A stretch of 64,000 nucleotides of DNA from assembly GCF_019112545.1 (NCBI RefSeq), contig NW_025064886.1:291277-355276 (forward strand), given 5' to 3'. Under the pieces are notes generated by a model, which was given only the letters and a program-made list of their open reading frames with translations, did no database searches and was not told the DNA's origin. This DNA comes from Guyanagaster necrorhizus (Eukaryota; Basidiomycota; Agaricomycetes; Agaricales; Physalacriaceae). Of this stretch, positions 44,809 to 57,811 are shown piece after piece. The position numbers were made by a program, and so were the translations under genes. Position 1 is the first letter of the stretch. Every line of letters starts with the position of its first letter.

Positions 44809-46763
44809 ATGGCTAAAATCACTGGATTTGAAACCCATGGTAGGGTTTTGTGCTCATCTATTAGATTATAGTTGACATTGTTCAGACGTGCGGTTCCCTA
44901 CGTCGCTGTCCGGAGATGGTACCGATGCCATGTAAGTCCAGGCTCATTGATAGACCTTTTGATGTCATTCATGGCAGAAACGTAGGAATACTGACTGCGA
45001 CTACTCGTCCGCATATGTTACTCTTCTCACGGACTCGGATCTGGTCGGTCATGGCATGACCTTCACCATTGGTCGCGGAAACGATATTGTGCGGACTATA
45101 TGTGCTGTTTCTCCATCGTTAATGACTGAGTGCTGTTGCAGGTATGCGCAGCCATCAAGGAAGTAGCGAGCAGATTGGTTGGAAAGGAGACGGAGACTCT
45201 GTTCGCCGATATGGGGGAAACTTGGAATTTCATGATGTCAGATCCTCAGCTGAGATGGTACGTGATCACGAGTTATTTCCGACGGAAAATTGATCCATCC
45301 TAGGATTGGCCCGGAGAAAGGTGTTATTCACATCGCATCTGGGGCTGTGAATAATGCTGTCTGGGATATGTATGCCCGGTCCCGAAAGAAGCCTCTGTGG
45401 AAGCTCGTCGTGGATTTCACTCCGGTGCGCTTTCCATTTTCTTTATTATTCGTTTCTCATTTCTTGCCAGGAAGAATTGGTGAAATCGGCTGCCTGGCGT
45501 TACATTTCCGACGCGATCACGAAAGAAGAGGCCCTTGTCATGGTAAAAGAGAAAGCCTCCACGAAGCAGGATCGAGAGGCCAAAGTTCAAGAGCTCGGGT
45601 TCGTGCTTATTTATTTCTATGATTGATATCGTCTCAGATAACTCCCCATAGGTACCCTGCGTATGTTACATCCGCAGGATGGCTGGGTAAGACAGGCTTT
45701 TATCGACTAATTCAGGGCGCGCTTATTAGTTCCTTAGGATACAGCGATGAAAAAGTGGCTCGATTAACCAAAGAAGCCGTTCAGGCAGGGTTCAATCATT
45801 TCAAGATGAAAGTTGGAGCCAACCAAGCGAATGATCTGCGTCGAGGAAAGATCATACGATCCATCATCGATGATCCGCAATACCTTCCAACGGATGCGCC
45901 ACCAAGAGATCCTAACAGTGATGACCTAAAAGGCAAAAATGCCGGGCCCACTGGCGCAGTGTTAATGATCGACGCGAATCAGGTGTGGGACGTCCCACAG
46001 GCAATTGATTACGTTAAGGGATTGACTGAGATTAAGCCTTGGTAAGTATCGACTAGTTCACGAGAGCCTAATTCTAATAAAGAACTCGAGGTTCATTGAA
46101 GAGCCTACAGCGCCAGATGACATTCTGGGTCATGCGGCTGTCCGAATGGCCTTGAAGCCGTACGGTATCGGTGTCGCTACCGGTGAACATGCTCACAATC
46201 GCATGGTATTCAAGCAGCTACTTCAAGCAGAAGCCATAGATGTTTGCCAAATCGATTCTTGTAGGCTTGCAGGCGTCAGCGAAGTCATCAGTGTTCTTCT
46301 CATGGCAGCCAAGTGAGGAACATCGTAGGGCTTGACTATACTCAGCTTATCACATCTCCGTTATTAGGTTTGGTGTACCCGTTTGCCCACACGCAGGTGG
46401 AGTTGGATTGTGCGAATATGTCATTCATTTGAGGTTCGTTTTGAGAGACTAATGTTTTTGCTGTACTGACTTGTGAACAGTCTAATCGATTATATTGTCA
46501 TCTCGGGTACTATGGAGCGCAATGTTTTGGAATTCGTTGATCATCTCCATGAACATTTTGTGACACCTTGTTCAATCAATTCGCGTGGAAGGTATAATGT
46601 CCCGTCAAACCCTGATGAAGGTTACAGGTACGTTTCTTTCTCAGGTTGCGAAGTAGCTTCTTATGTAATTGTCAGTATTGAGATGCATAAATCAAGTATT
46701 GCTGAATACGAGTGGCCCAATGGTTCATATTGGGTCGGGGCAAGAGAAGGAAAGGTGTTGTAA
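44809..46763 (+). CDS. L-fuconate dehydratase-like enzyme (enolase superfamily, ENOSF1 type)
   Basis: A mandelate racemase/enolase-superfamily dehydratase acting on sugar acids such as L-fuconate or L-galactonate. The start ATG at 44809 gives [10 protein letters not shown], then DVRFP after the first intron. The capping domain has [40 protein letters not shown] and WRYISDAIT. The barrel has the KxK catalytic lysines (FNHFKMKVG), metal ligands Asp ([11 protein letters not shown]), Glu ([10 protein letters not shown]) and Glu ([10 protein letters not shown]), and the His general base loop ([10 protein letters not shown]). The C-terminus is [20 protein letters not shown], stop 46761-46763. All catalytic residues are present. 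About eight exons join in frame. It probably takes part in non-phosphorylative breakdown of plant or algal sugars. The exact substrate is inferred from the family. Confidence 0.9.
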
Positions 46764-48414
46764 ACAAAGAGCTTGTCGCAGTAAATCCAAACATCTGCCA
46801 TCAACTCCCAGTGAAAATCACAGGATATGCAAGAAATACATATTGTTTTCTCCATGTTACGCCATGACATCATGCATAATGCATCAGTGTCTGATACGGC
46901 GCTTGCGTGGGTCTCTATTCTTCTTTCGCCACGATGGTATCAACCTTTATCGGGGTTGTTAGTGTGCTGGTTTGTTTATGACACAGGTCCCCGGGAAGGA
47001 AATCGCCTGCATCATCCACTAAGTTACCGACTCTTTTGTTTAATACAAGGATCACTTTCGGATCATTACTATGCTGGCATTCGGCGTTGTTAGCGACCTC
47101 CTCTTCTTGTCTTCTCTGAGACTGTCAAACTTATCGTCAAAAATGTATAAATTTAGGGATCCATCTGGCCAACCACACATCACCCGTCCTTTGCGCTATC
47201 TTTGCTGACTCCTAGTCATCCAAAACTTCACCATGCCAACATCAATTGCAGCCTGCTTCCGCTCACATCGGCCACGACCCCTTCCGAGGTGTTACGACCA
47301 ATTTTTTTCCTTCTCTCCCTGTTGAAGCATATCGAGATCGAAGCTTGACCACGGCTGCAAGCATTCTCCTTGCAAACCTATACTAGCACAGGAGTCACAT
47401 CTTGATCGGCTAGACTATAGACTTGACTTTCCCACTTTGACTGAGCAAGGTCAAATAAAATGCTAACTGCGCAATCGCCTACGTGGCGGTCTCTCTACTA
47501 TGACTAGCCTCCCTGAACACTTTCCCTTCTGTCACAGTGTACAAAGGCATGGGAAAACGAAAACTGGATTTGTATCAATGGATCTCTCTTTTGAGTTCCA
47601 AGAAGTCTTCAATGTCTACGCATTGTGGATATGGATCGAAGAGGTCGGTTATCTTATCTTTCTCGGATCCTCGTGTTTCTGGAAGCCCTTTCTGCTGGAC
47701 GATACATTATCCAAAGAGCAACAGAAACTCGAGTGCGTCTACCTTCACTAGATCCACCGTTGTGATCTCATAGACCAATCAGCCAGAGACCCTGTGCCCA
47801 TTGCCCAAGTCAATGTACACCAATCAGTTATACATAGCACTTCTTATGGACGCTTCATCCGGAAAGACTCTACTGTTATCCTTCAGGCGTTGTGCATGTC
47901 TCTGAAGCTCGGCGTCCTGGTTACTATATCTCAAGAATCTCTATCCACTTATGACTCCAATTTGGAATCCATCACTATCGTATACACTGGAACGTCTACA
48001 ACTGGCGAACAGACCCTTCTGTATTCGATCATTTGCCCGAGGAGATGAGGACCAGGTTCGTTTGGGTGAATCCATCCTTCATTTCATTCCACACATCATT
48101 ATTTCTCAAGCATTGTACAATGCCATTGCATAACACGGAAAATATTCACGTACTTAATATAACATAGAGATCTAGTACTTTATCTTTGTAACTTTGCTTC
48201 CATAGATACATAGATGATAACAACGTAACCACGTATTTATGACAGAAATGAAGCACGCAGTGTCTCCGGGTAAGGTGAGTAGAGCATGCCATGCAGCCTC
48301 GTGGGCGATATATAACCAAAGTGCCTGTAAAAGCTACCAGGGGGACCGCATTGCCGTGGGCTCGAAGCCTCCAGTCAGCTGAATGGTCGGAAAGTCAGGT
48401 CAAGACATCCTTGC
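46764..48414. other. 1.65 kb without a firm gene
   Basis: Short frames near 47500-48133 (for example RKLDLYQWISLLSSKK) alternate between frames without a recognisable family or consistent splicing. A possible decayed gene cannot be ruled out. Confidence 0.4.
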
Positions 48415-51400
48415 TTAGCATTTGTGACTCACCACATGATTTATCTGTTTATGTACCACAGTGAGGACTGCACAAACGAGTTAGCATCTGCTGATTGATC
48501 ACCGAAAAACACCTCACAGTCGACGTAGGACATCGTTCCATTGTTTTGATCTTCTATCAACATATCACTGAACTCGATTTCCGCCGCTTCCATGTTCTGT
48601 CTTGCCACTAACATTTTCGGCGTGTACCCCCGCTTCAAACGGTTATGCGTGATGATGTTGCGCACTTGCGATGACAATCGTGTTTGTAGTACAGGCAACC
48701 TCGGCTTCCAACGGACAGGTCATTATGTGTAGTGTCAGAGCTGAAAGGCAACTTACCAAGTGAATATCCAGGTTCAGCAAATCATCTACCGCGAAGAGAT
48801 CTATAAGTATTTGTGGAGACACGCTGGCACCTATCCAAAATATCATGACCTCCATATTGTCTGCAGGATTTAGCAACATTAGATCTTTCGTATCGAACAA
48901 GGCCAAAGCCTACCAATGAGATATAACCCATTTGGCTCCATACACATATGGGTGTCTCTAGTGATAGTGGGCACTGTTATTTCCCCTGTAACGGGATCAG
49001 GCAACGCTACTTCATGATCGAGGTCATGCAATGCAATCATTGGCGGATAGACATGTTGGATGAGATTTCGAACGCTCGCGGACATCAATCGATGTGCGTA
49101 ATAATTCCGCACGTCCGAAGACACGGTTCCAGCTTAATGCGGTTGGTTAGATTGCGTAGAGTAGATAGTTCAAATGCATACCTTTGATGGGCTTCGACTT
49201 CAATATCCCTAAAGTGTACATAGGCAACGATCTGAATGCTTCAGGTAGTATTAACTGGAAAAGGATTCAGCTTCGTCTTCCAATATTTCATATGTACCTG
49301 TAATCCTGACCTGCGATGCAGCTGTTACAGATGCGCATTTATTCCTATATCCAAGCAGCAATGCCGAACAGTTCTCCGTAAGGTCTTCTCGTATATGGGT
49401 CATGTTTGACTTCTTAGTATGCATTATAGCTAAAAGAAACACGTCAGCAAAGTAAGGGCAGAAGTCATTCTTGGGCTTACCCTGTCGCATTAAATGGCAC
49501 ACCACAGCTTCGTTGTCCGCGTACATGAACACATTCCCTGCCAGTTCTACCACTTGCAGGGCTAGATTGAGTACCCGAACACGACGGTCACCTTCCACCG
49601 TCGTGTACAACACGGCGCACTGGAGATATGCGTATTCACGAGTATTGAGTGACCCTGTGTGTTCCAATACGACCGAAAATGCTTTGTCGGCATCGAGCAC
49701 GCCAAACTCAAGATCCGTGGGGGAGCGACGATGAAAGTTGCCGTAATATTCAGACACCCGAATGCCTAGAAAACCATTGACAAAAGCCCGAGAGAAGAAA
49801 AGAAGTATGGAGTCACCTTTTGAACACCGTACCCGCACCATGCAGTTGTAGCCAAGCATGCGGTGTATAAGCCGCTGTAACTGTGAACGCAAAACAACCC
49901 CGTCGCGTGTTGAATCGAAGCGGGGGTAAAAATATATGTCGCCGCCCGACAGAGACGACACGACACCTGCCTCAGCAATCAATAAAAGCGGAGAATTTGT
50001 ACAAGAAACATACCAATAGATCCAATGTCTATAAATTTGCTCATTCCTAGAAACATATTCACTCCAACGCCATCCTCAGCGCACTCTTCTCCCATCTGGG
50101 TCCATGTTGGATCGCGTGGTTTATAAAGTTTCTTTTCCTGAGCTGTATCGTACAAATCGGACTCGTTAGGTTGACCCTGTAACGCGCCAGCACCTATGGA
50201 GGGCAAAATACTTTGAAACAGCACGACTTGGCCTCCTCGCCCTACCTTGTAATGAGTTGAAACAGTGGATATTGTTGATAGGAGGCCACTTACTAGAGCA
50301 GCTTGGCAAACACGAATGGCAGAGCCCAAAGCTGCTTCCGGGACATAACTGTCCGTGAATCGTCCCGGAAGGGCGTCCAGAAAGTTTGTAATGATATCCC
50401 TAAGGAAAGCGATGAGGATATGGAAAAAATGAGACATAGTGAGATGCACACTTTCGCTCAACTGGTGATACAAAGAGACCGTGATGAAAGGGAATAAATA
50501 CTTCATCAATATCAGGCGCAATAAACATGGGGACTTGATCAGACTGCTCAGAAGCGAATGAAAACATGTGTGAAAAACTTGAAAGGATTAAGAACACACC
50601 GTTAGATCATAAAAATGTATCCACCTGTCAAAAGTGAAGATGGCAATTTGGCTTTCTGGGGGAAAGCATGAATCCAGCGGCATTCCTTCCTCATCGACAC
50701 CTCCGTAAAGAATTGTTACTAGGGCGTTGCAAGCTGTCTGCAGGAAACCAGACTGGACAGCCTCGTTTGAAACGTCGAAAGCGAACACATAGTTTAGAGG
50801 CTGAGGTTGTCTTATCCCAGTCGGTGGAGGTTGCGTCGAGAAGTATGGCCGTGTCAGTCCCACAGGAGGATGGGAAGCCCAGTATTCATCAGGTACGGCA
50901 AAATCTACCGTACCCTTCAGTAATTCTGGGCGTTGCAGTCGATCCATCCTATTCCCATTTTCATCGAGATTGCAGAAATACTCGGCGGATACTGTTGAAA
51001 GTCAGTACAATTTATGTGTAGAATTAGGACAAGGGACCTTCTGTTTCGTGACCACAAAGATTGCACTTCCACCTCCCTCCACCTGACGTCCATGAACACC
51101 ACGGATTAATGTATGTTCTACATCTTTCGCAACGAGCGGGGTAGGTCTCCACCAGCGGTACGGACTCCTCCTTGGGGTCGAGTTCGGCGAAGGGTTGGAA
51201 CACAGCTGCCAACGGAATGCTACAATCTGACGCTAGACGCGATGTACAAGGGAACGCCCATGTTGACGCTCGTACAAATTTCGGCGATGAATTCCCTGTT
51301 ACAAATGATTTGTTTACATCAAATCCACCATGAAGCACGGATAATACCTTGATCAAGTGCATGGAAGTCCGTCGTCGACAATGGGGCAAGCTGTCCGGGC

Positions 51401-51602
51401 AGCGTCATATAAGGCTGATTCTGCCATCTGTTCCGGTCCCTTTCGATGGCTTCGACGGGAGATGGAACCTGGGACGGCTCAATGCGAGGCCGTAATCCTT
51501 GGGCAGTGTCAGTCACTCGAATAGAATGCCTTGATAAGAGGCACCTTTGTATGAAAAGCCTGTAGTATGAGGAGGTTGCGGTATGTGGGAAGCGGGATAC
51601 AT
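48415..51602 (-). CDS. SEC24: COPII coat cargo-binding subunit Sec24
   Basis: Cargo adaptor of COPII vesicles at ER exit sites, in complex with Sec23. The start ATG at 51602 gives [19 protein letters not shown], a short basidiomycete-type N-terminus, spliced to [20 protein letters not shown]. The zinc ribbon is [14 protein letters not shown]...CNLCG. The trunk has [24 protein letters not shown] and DIDEVFIPF. The beta-sandwich follows with [13 protein letters not shown] and [13 protein letters not shown]. The helical part has [20 protein letters not shown] and [16 protein letters not shown]. The gelsolin-like domain ends with MSYVD, a 55-nt intron, and [10 protein letters not shown], stop 48415. 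About 15 short introns were resolved and all joins keep the frame, so the gene looks intact. Confidence 0.92.
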
Positions 51603-52915
51603 TGACGAGAGTAAATAAATAACTAATTATCGCTATTCTCGCTCGCTTTGCCAAAAGCCTTCAGAGTAAATACAAAAGTAACAAATTAATATTTCATCAT
51701 CCTGATCTCGATTGTTCCTTTACGTCATCTGAAGGATCGATGAGTATTATTTTCTTAATTATAAATCTGAAATTAATGATTAAGAACTGAAATAATAGAC
51801 CCCTCCTTTGTACCGCGACTTCACTAAATGTCTGTTCGCCGCCGATCGCCGGGCTTTTACAGTAACCGATCCCATATCTTATCTCATAGACGAGCGTCAG
51901 ATATCTGATACTCTTTCTCAAACACTAGCATCCCTTCAACCACAGGCTGAGCAGGGAAACAACACCAGAAACGTTCGGACGCCGATGTACATAATGAAAT
52001 CTTTCGTTGCGTGCCATCGAATGTCGGTTTACCCAATGCAAACAAGCAGTGCTTCCTGGAGAAGCCAGGAAACTCGCAACCAAGCATTCACGCCGCCCTA
52101 TGATGTTGTCAATTTCGAAACTGCACTGGTTCTCGATGCGAACAATATGCAAGGTCGCAAGGACCTGGCGACCGATGCTACTCGCGCTGATCATCTTGAT
52201 CAAGACACGAAACACTCACAACCACCTCCACGACACGCTATGCCGTTTAATGAGAATGAGAGTCAAGGACAGGTTTAGACTCCGGAAGAGAGAGAATCAT
52301 GTGGCGGATTGGCATGATCGGCTTTGACCTTGGTATGAGCTGCGGATGCATTTCAGGTTGTATAAGATATGGCTTGTAGGAACGTTGCTAGTCCAGAAAA
52401 CTGCAAACCACAGAACAAGAGAATAAGACGAGATCACATTTTTGGACTCACGCACACGATTTCAGGTATTCTCGCCATATCAACGAATAGCCGGATTCTT
52501 CTGCTTTGTCAGACACGGAGCAGCTGCACTTTGTACAGCTTACGCCCCCTAGCTTGACTTATCAGACCAGTCAGATCGGGGGGTGATTGAAAAATAGTCG
52601 CTTCGCCTAACGACGATGGTGAGCAGGTTCATCGGTGTACGATAATGGCGATGATCCACTGAGCATGCAGGATGCAATACAAACCGATCCTGCATAAACA
52701 GAAACATCCTGAGGCAATGATGGAGAGAAGACTGGAATGAAAGGCTGCAGATTGGGTAACTTTCTCATTGTTCGGTACAGAGTCTTCGTAAAAGATGACG
52801 GGAAGCTGACACCGACATGACCTTGGAAAACGGTCACTATTGCCGTGCCAGCGAGAAGGCCGCTTCTGTGTTACAGTAGAACACCAAACCTTACATAGAA
52901 TTCCATGCACCAACA
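51603..52915. other. 1.3 kb without a firm gene
   Basis: The longest plus-strand frame (51808-52278, about 155 codons) lacks a nearby ATG and shows no known domain. Its C-terminal part is Asp/His/Pro-rich. Nothing else stands out. Confidence 0.4.
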
Positions 52916-53581
52916 TCAAGATTTCTCTTCCCATCGCTCGTAGATGTCATTTTGTAGACTGGACCGGTATGCGGTATCAATGGTGGAGCATAAAGCGTCA
53001 AGATCATCCAGCGCCGTCAGGAGAGCGGTTAGTGAGGATAGGTGATCTGGAACCTATGTGAGCATTGGATTTCCATCCGAAAGATCTACATACGTACCAT
53101 ACATTTGAATGCGGACATGTATAAAGTTCTCGGAAGGGTGAGGGACGCTATTAGACGTTTGCATCAGCACAATGGAAATAATAAGAACGATGCGATATAA
53201 CACCCTTGACGCGTCATCGGTGTGTTAGCCAAAGCGCCTAGAGCAAGTCACCATGGCTAATTGCCATCGCAGAGGCACGAACAAAGAAAGGAAAAGAATG
53301 GCATGAAGTTTGATGCATACCTGTATCCACAAAATTCGACTTTGGGACTAGAAATCCTAACGTCAAATGGGCTACCACGGTGACGTATGATAGAAATACT
53401 TTTTCATAATCATCCACCGCAAGGCATTTCCTATGGTGTGCGATTCGTCATGAATTTTGTATGTTGCGGCTGACATGTCCTCAGAGGCTCCGCTCATCTG
53501 GGCTGATTCATTACAGGTGTACACTACTGAAAGGTAGGCAACAATGCTTACTATTTGTACTTTGGGTATTAGCTCTGCCAT
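52916..53581 (-). CDS. RPC19: RNA polymerase I and III shared subunit AC19
   Basis: The alpha-like subunit (RPAC2) that pairs with AC40 in RNA polymerases I and III. The start is placed at ATG 53581 (MAELIPKVQ); an alternative is MSGASEDMSAATYK at about 53494. The core is YKIHDESHTIGNALRWMIMK, spliced to NPKVEFCGYS, then VPHPSENFIHVRIQMY, then LTALDDLDALCSTID and a short tail ending at 52916. H-T-x-G-N-A-L-R and HPSE--IHVRIQ are the family signatures. The first intron boundary could not be fixed in phase, so the N-terminus is the weak point. Confidence 0.88.
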
Positions 53582-54121
53582 CTTCCGGATAGAGGGCTTT
53601 TGTGAGGCGGCAGCGCAAGAAGCGACGAGTCGATAGGCCAAGCTCCGAAGATGAATAGATAAAAATTGGCTATTGTGCGCGTTTCAAAGTCCGCATTTTC
53701 AAATTGCGACCTCCTTGCAACTTTCTTTGGCCTTCATAGGACTCTAAAATTTCGACATCTACAACGTGAAGCTTCAAGTTCAGCCGCTGGGAAAAAAATG
53801 CGTCGACACCTTGAAGTCCACAAATATACCCTCGAGGAAGTATACTAAACTCCGAATTGAGACAATTGAGACGTATTGTGACATGTGATAAAACAATGGT
53901 TTGTTTTCAACCTTCATTGTGTGCACCCGGGCTACTGAAGGCGACACTTTTGTTGGCGATGAATGGGTCGACCTGATTCTTTTCGAGCAATATAAAGTAA
54001 TTACGCTCGCTTCGTGATATTTCCATCCTCTCCCCCGTTCTTGCTATTTCGTTCAAAATCAGAAAGCTGGTTCTCGAGTCCCGGTGGACCGCTACATTCA
54101 ATCCAAAATTCACATCCTTCT
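53582..54121. other. intergenic, nothing recognised
   Basis: A 60-codon plus frame at 53666-53848 has no supporting features. Confidence 0.45.
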
Positions 54122-54688
54122 ATGCCTTCACAACGACCTACACTTCCACCGATTCATAGCTTGGACCTTCTTCCTTTGTGTAGGGAAGTCAATGCTACAG
54201 ACGAATCTCAAAAGTGTTCAGTAAGTCGGTGCCTTTTTCAGTAGCCTAACTCGTTCTGATTATGTGGATAGTTACGCCCTATACCACTGTATCAAAACCA
54301 TCGTTCACAACGTCAAGCCTCCATCTGTTCTTCTACATCTTCACGAACACCGTCTCCACCACCTTTGCAACATCCTTCCTCAGCATTCTTGGCCAGGATT
54401 CGCTTTCGACTCGTTCCATGTCCTTTGGATGCTGCAGACGCCGTTGTTGTTGTCCCTCCTCCAGATGCTCCGTATATTCCGCCACTTTCTGCTCTCCGAA
54501 CGTCTGCATGCTACGCTCTGCGTTCCCAGGCCCTTTTCCTCATCGGACCTGCTCTACAGCAGTTGCGTCAACCACATCAGCCCCTTGCCAAGGGCGCCAG
54601 GGTGCATCCGTACCGTATTCTTCGTAGCGGGGAAGTCGACTGGAGATCACCAGTATCTTCGGACTCAGATATGTCGATTTCGTTATGA
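54122..54688 (+). CDS. hypothetical Ser/Pro-rich protein, two exons
   Basis: ATG at 54122 (MPSQRPTLPPIHSLDLLPLC). Exon 1 ends ATDESQK near 54217 and a short intron follows to about 54270. Exon 2 gives RPIPLYQNHRSQRQ, TSSRTPSPPPLQHPSSAFLA, then a compact Val/Ala-rich segment (CPLDAADAVVVVPPPDAPY) and LRQPHQPLAKGARVHPYRI, stop 54686-54688. The joined frame makes a continuous Ser/Pro-rich protein of about 170 residues, more convincing than either competing frame. No family is recognised. It is probably partly disordered. Confidence 0.5.
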
Positions 54689-55832
54689 CGATGTACCCAC
54701 ACATACGCAGTTCGCATATCTCATATCTCCGTGCCAATTACTGTATCATCCTCACTGTACCACAATGAAGCTCTTTTGAGGGGTAGCAGGGGAAATGGTT
54801 TCCTACTACTCGTTTTCGTTGTACATTATCTAGTTATTGGTGTTGAAATTGTATAGGTTTCAAGTACTCTGCCATCCGCGAGCTGACATCTACCCATGTT
54901 CTCCTTGATTTGCTGATCTACTTTTGGGCTATGGCACATCGGGATTCATACTCCCCGATTCCCGTAACTTTACGGAACAGTTCAATATAACTTACTATAT
55001 CAGCGCTTGTTGAAACTTGCCACAACTTACATGATCATTGGAGTACTAAATTGCGGTACAAGCTCTTCAAGGTCAAGTGTGATGCCGCAGAGCGTTGCTT
55101 ATCTGTAACAGTAGCGGTGTCACCAACGGGGAGTGCCCAATAATTATGTATTCTGTAGCTGATCTTGCGTTCTTTACCTTTGGGGGTTGATGTCGGTACC
55201 AAGGAACAGGAACAGAGGATGGTCATCGTCCTAAAGTAGTAAAGAAGTTGCCATATGTGGAAATGGAGATATGACATAGCGGCACGCCAGATCGAAACGT
55301 GATGGTTGCTCAAGTCCGTTCACCTCTCACTGGCTCTCAGACTCTTGTCTGCCAACCGCGATTTTCTTCTCTCACCTTACTCCATCCACGTGTTATCGAG
55401 TGACTCCTCGCGCAGACGCTGACGTCGAAGAGTCGACCGGAGTTCCCCAATCAATACCGGAGTACAGTCAATGATTTTTGGAGGTTTACGATGAAACGTC
55501 TGCTTTGCTTGGACTTTTCAATATCTCAAACCTTGGCAATGAGCCTACGACGCTCGTCACGTCTCTCCGTTGTTCTTGTCACAGTCTACTCGCCGTTTCC
55601 CGGGCGATTGATCTGTCGGGAATTGCATGTTCTCTCTCCGCGCTCATAACTCTTTGCAAAATAGCAGTACGTTGGTCCGCTCATGCCGTCTTATCTCAGG
55701 CCCGTCGCTCTGCTCCGTTTATTGGAATGGTGTGAAACGAGTCAACCAGTTACTGAGGCTTAGATATTTCGGCTAGGTATGCAAGGCGGTGACTGATATA
55801 TAGAGAGCAAAAAATGAAGTATTCATACTAAC
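54689..55832. other. 1.1 kb without a supported gene
   Basis: Upstream region of the Zn2Cys6 regulator. Small frames at 55035-55313 (minus) and 55478-55735 (plus) have no family features. Confidence 0.45.
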
Positions 55833-57811
55833 ATGGCTTCAAGTTCTCGCAGGAGTAACACTTCTTCTCGCGCCCCGCAGCTTCACAAGGGCGGCGCATG
55901 CCTTAACTGCAGGCACCGGAAGATTGTAAGATACATTGTTGCATCCTACCTTCAGCCCACTAAACTCATCTCCAGAGGTGCGATGGAAGACAGCCAAAAT
56001 GCGGGCAATGCGCGGCTTCTACAATTTTCCACGAATGCGAGTATTACGGTCAAGGAATGACGAAGACGCGTATGCTAGAAGAACAGATATCCACAGTCGA
56101 ACGACGTATTCGCGAACTTGAGAATGCCCGACAAGCAAGTCCTGGATCGCCTATAATTTTGACACAACCATACAATACTCTCCAGCCGTCGCAGGGTAAG
56201 AACTTTCTTGAAAACTTGTTGAAGAGGCCTTATTTACAACTCCTCAGGCAATTCTCGCAATGAACAACCCGTAAGTTAGTTACTGGTCGTCCCAAACCGC
56301 ATATATTGAATCCGCAGAAGAATATGCCTGTTCAAGTTCACCAAGTTATGTGGGTACAGTGTGTGTTATGCGAGTTCTACCAATAATTGGTACACCCACA
56401 GCTTGCAGACATTCCTTCGTCATTGCGCGGAACTTGGATTCTTCCTCTACATTCCCCATTTTGTCCAGTCGGCAACTAGCAGCAACCTTGTCGAACGACC
56501 TGTTGCTGCTCTACTCAGTGCCGCATACCTATGGGGGATCCATCTCTCCCCTTCCCCAGACATCGTGGCGTGGGAAGGTCTCTTTCTTGCTCAAGCTGTA
56601 AATCTTGCGTCTCAAGGACTAGCAAACTGTCCTTCTCATCCTTACGGTGTTATTCAATGCATCCAGGCCGAGGTACTTCTAGCTCAGTATTTCTTCCGGA
56701 ATTTGAAGATGCTCGAGGGAAAATATCACACCAGCGCTGCAGTCTCCCTCGTGCTTAGCTCTGGGCTGCACAAGATCAGGTCTCAGAGCGGAGGCAGCGG
56801 GTCTATCCTCAGAGAAGCACGTGACGCTATTGAGGAAGGGGAGAGACTCAATGGTCTCTGGACTGTCGTGATCTTAAATAACTCTTGGACCGCTGTAGAT
56901 GGATCTCCTTCCAACCTATCTGAAGAAGACTCGACAAGAATCGACGCGCCTTGGCCTTTGGATATAAATGATTATTCCAAGGTAAGTCTCTTCATGTTTC
57001 TGTGTTTGTGTGTTTGTTAAACCCTCCGAAAGCTCCCTCATCCTTTAGACAGAACCAGTCATACTATCCACAGATTCATGCGGGGTGAAGCTGACGCAGG
57101 GACATCCATTCTCGCACTGCACACTAAGGCGTCAATTTTATTTGAGCAAGCTTCGCTTTTCAAATCAAAGCTGCATCCTGGTGAGATTCACCCTTTCTTC
57201 ATGTGAACCGTGCATTAGAAGTACGTTTATTAGGAATGAATAGCACGCAAGTTAATCACTTCAAGGCAACTTTTACTTCGTTTTCCAACGTCCTGGAACG
57301 CTTCATTGAAAGGCTGCCCACTCTTCAAGCCATGCTGGCGCTAAGCACGCCAGCTACCGCCATAATGATTCACACCTTGGTTCATGCCACTGTGATCACT
57401 CTTCATTTGCCTGTCATATCCTTGAACCCCAATTCTGTGGAAAGAATGGACAAGGCAGCTCTCGCTATAACGCAAGTTTTGAGCGCAATGAATATCACTG
57501 AGTTTCCTTTCCTCGACGCGATTCTTGGTGTGAGTGTTGATATGTGCGGTAAAGAACTGTTCCTTGATTTTACCTTCCATTTCACACAGGTCTTGTGGTC
57601 AGCCGCTTGTAGATTCTTGATCGGCCGAGTATCGTCAGTCCCTCAACCTCAGCAGGCTATTACACAACAGCTACTACAGATGGTCATAGGTGCTTTGACG
57701 GTGGTTTCACCTACATCGGCTTTCGTGGGTGAGTACTCAAGGTTCCGCATGATAAAAACTGCTCAAAAACTTGTAACAGATTACGAATTGAGGAAATTGC
57801 GCGGAAACTGA
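55833..57811 (+). CDS. Zn2Cys6 fungal transcription factor
   Basis: A nuclear DNA-binding regulator. The start ATG at 55833 gives MASSSRRSNTSSRAPQLHKG. The zinc cluster is split by an intron: GGACLNCRHRK, then RCDGRQPKCGQC and HECEYY supply the six cysteines. A short coiled coil follows (MLEEQISTVERRIRELENAR). The middle-homology region starts at about 56390 with YTHSLQTFLRHCAELGFFLY. It includes AALLSAAYLWGIHLS, CIQAEVLLAQYFF, and GERLNGLWTVVILNNSW, the usual W-x-x-F-like block of fungal_trans domains. Later exons have HTKASILFEQASLF and LVHATVITLHLPV, ending at 57811. Several introns join in frame. Target genes cannot be predicted, and no metabolic cluster surrounds it. Confidence 0.85.

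Noticed and set aside
44403..44838. Overlapping minus-strand frames upstream of the L-fuconate dehydratase-like gene
   Set aside because: They overlap its promoter and show no conserved features.
48430..48540. An apparent C-terminal frameshift in SEC24
   Set aside because: A 55-nt GT-AG intron joins MSYVD to [10 protein letters not shown] in frame, so the gene is intact.
51550..51660. SEC24 seemed to lack a start codon in its first long frame
   Set aside because: A different frame supplies ATG at 51602 with a family-typical N-terminus, spliced to LRPRIEPSQ.
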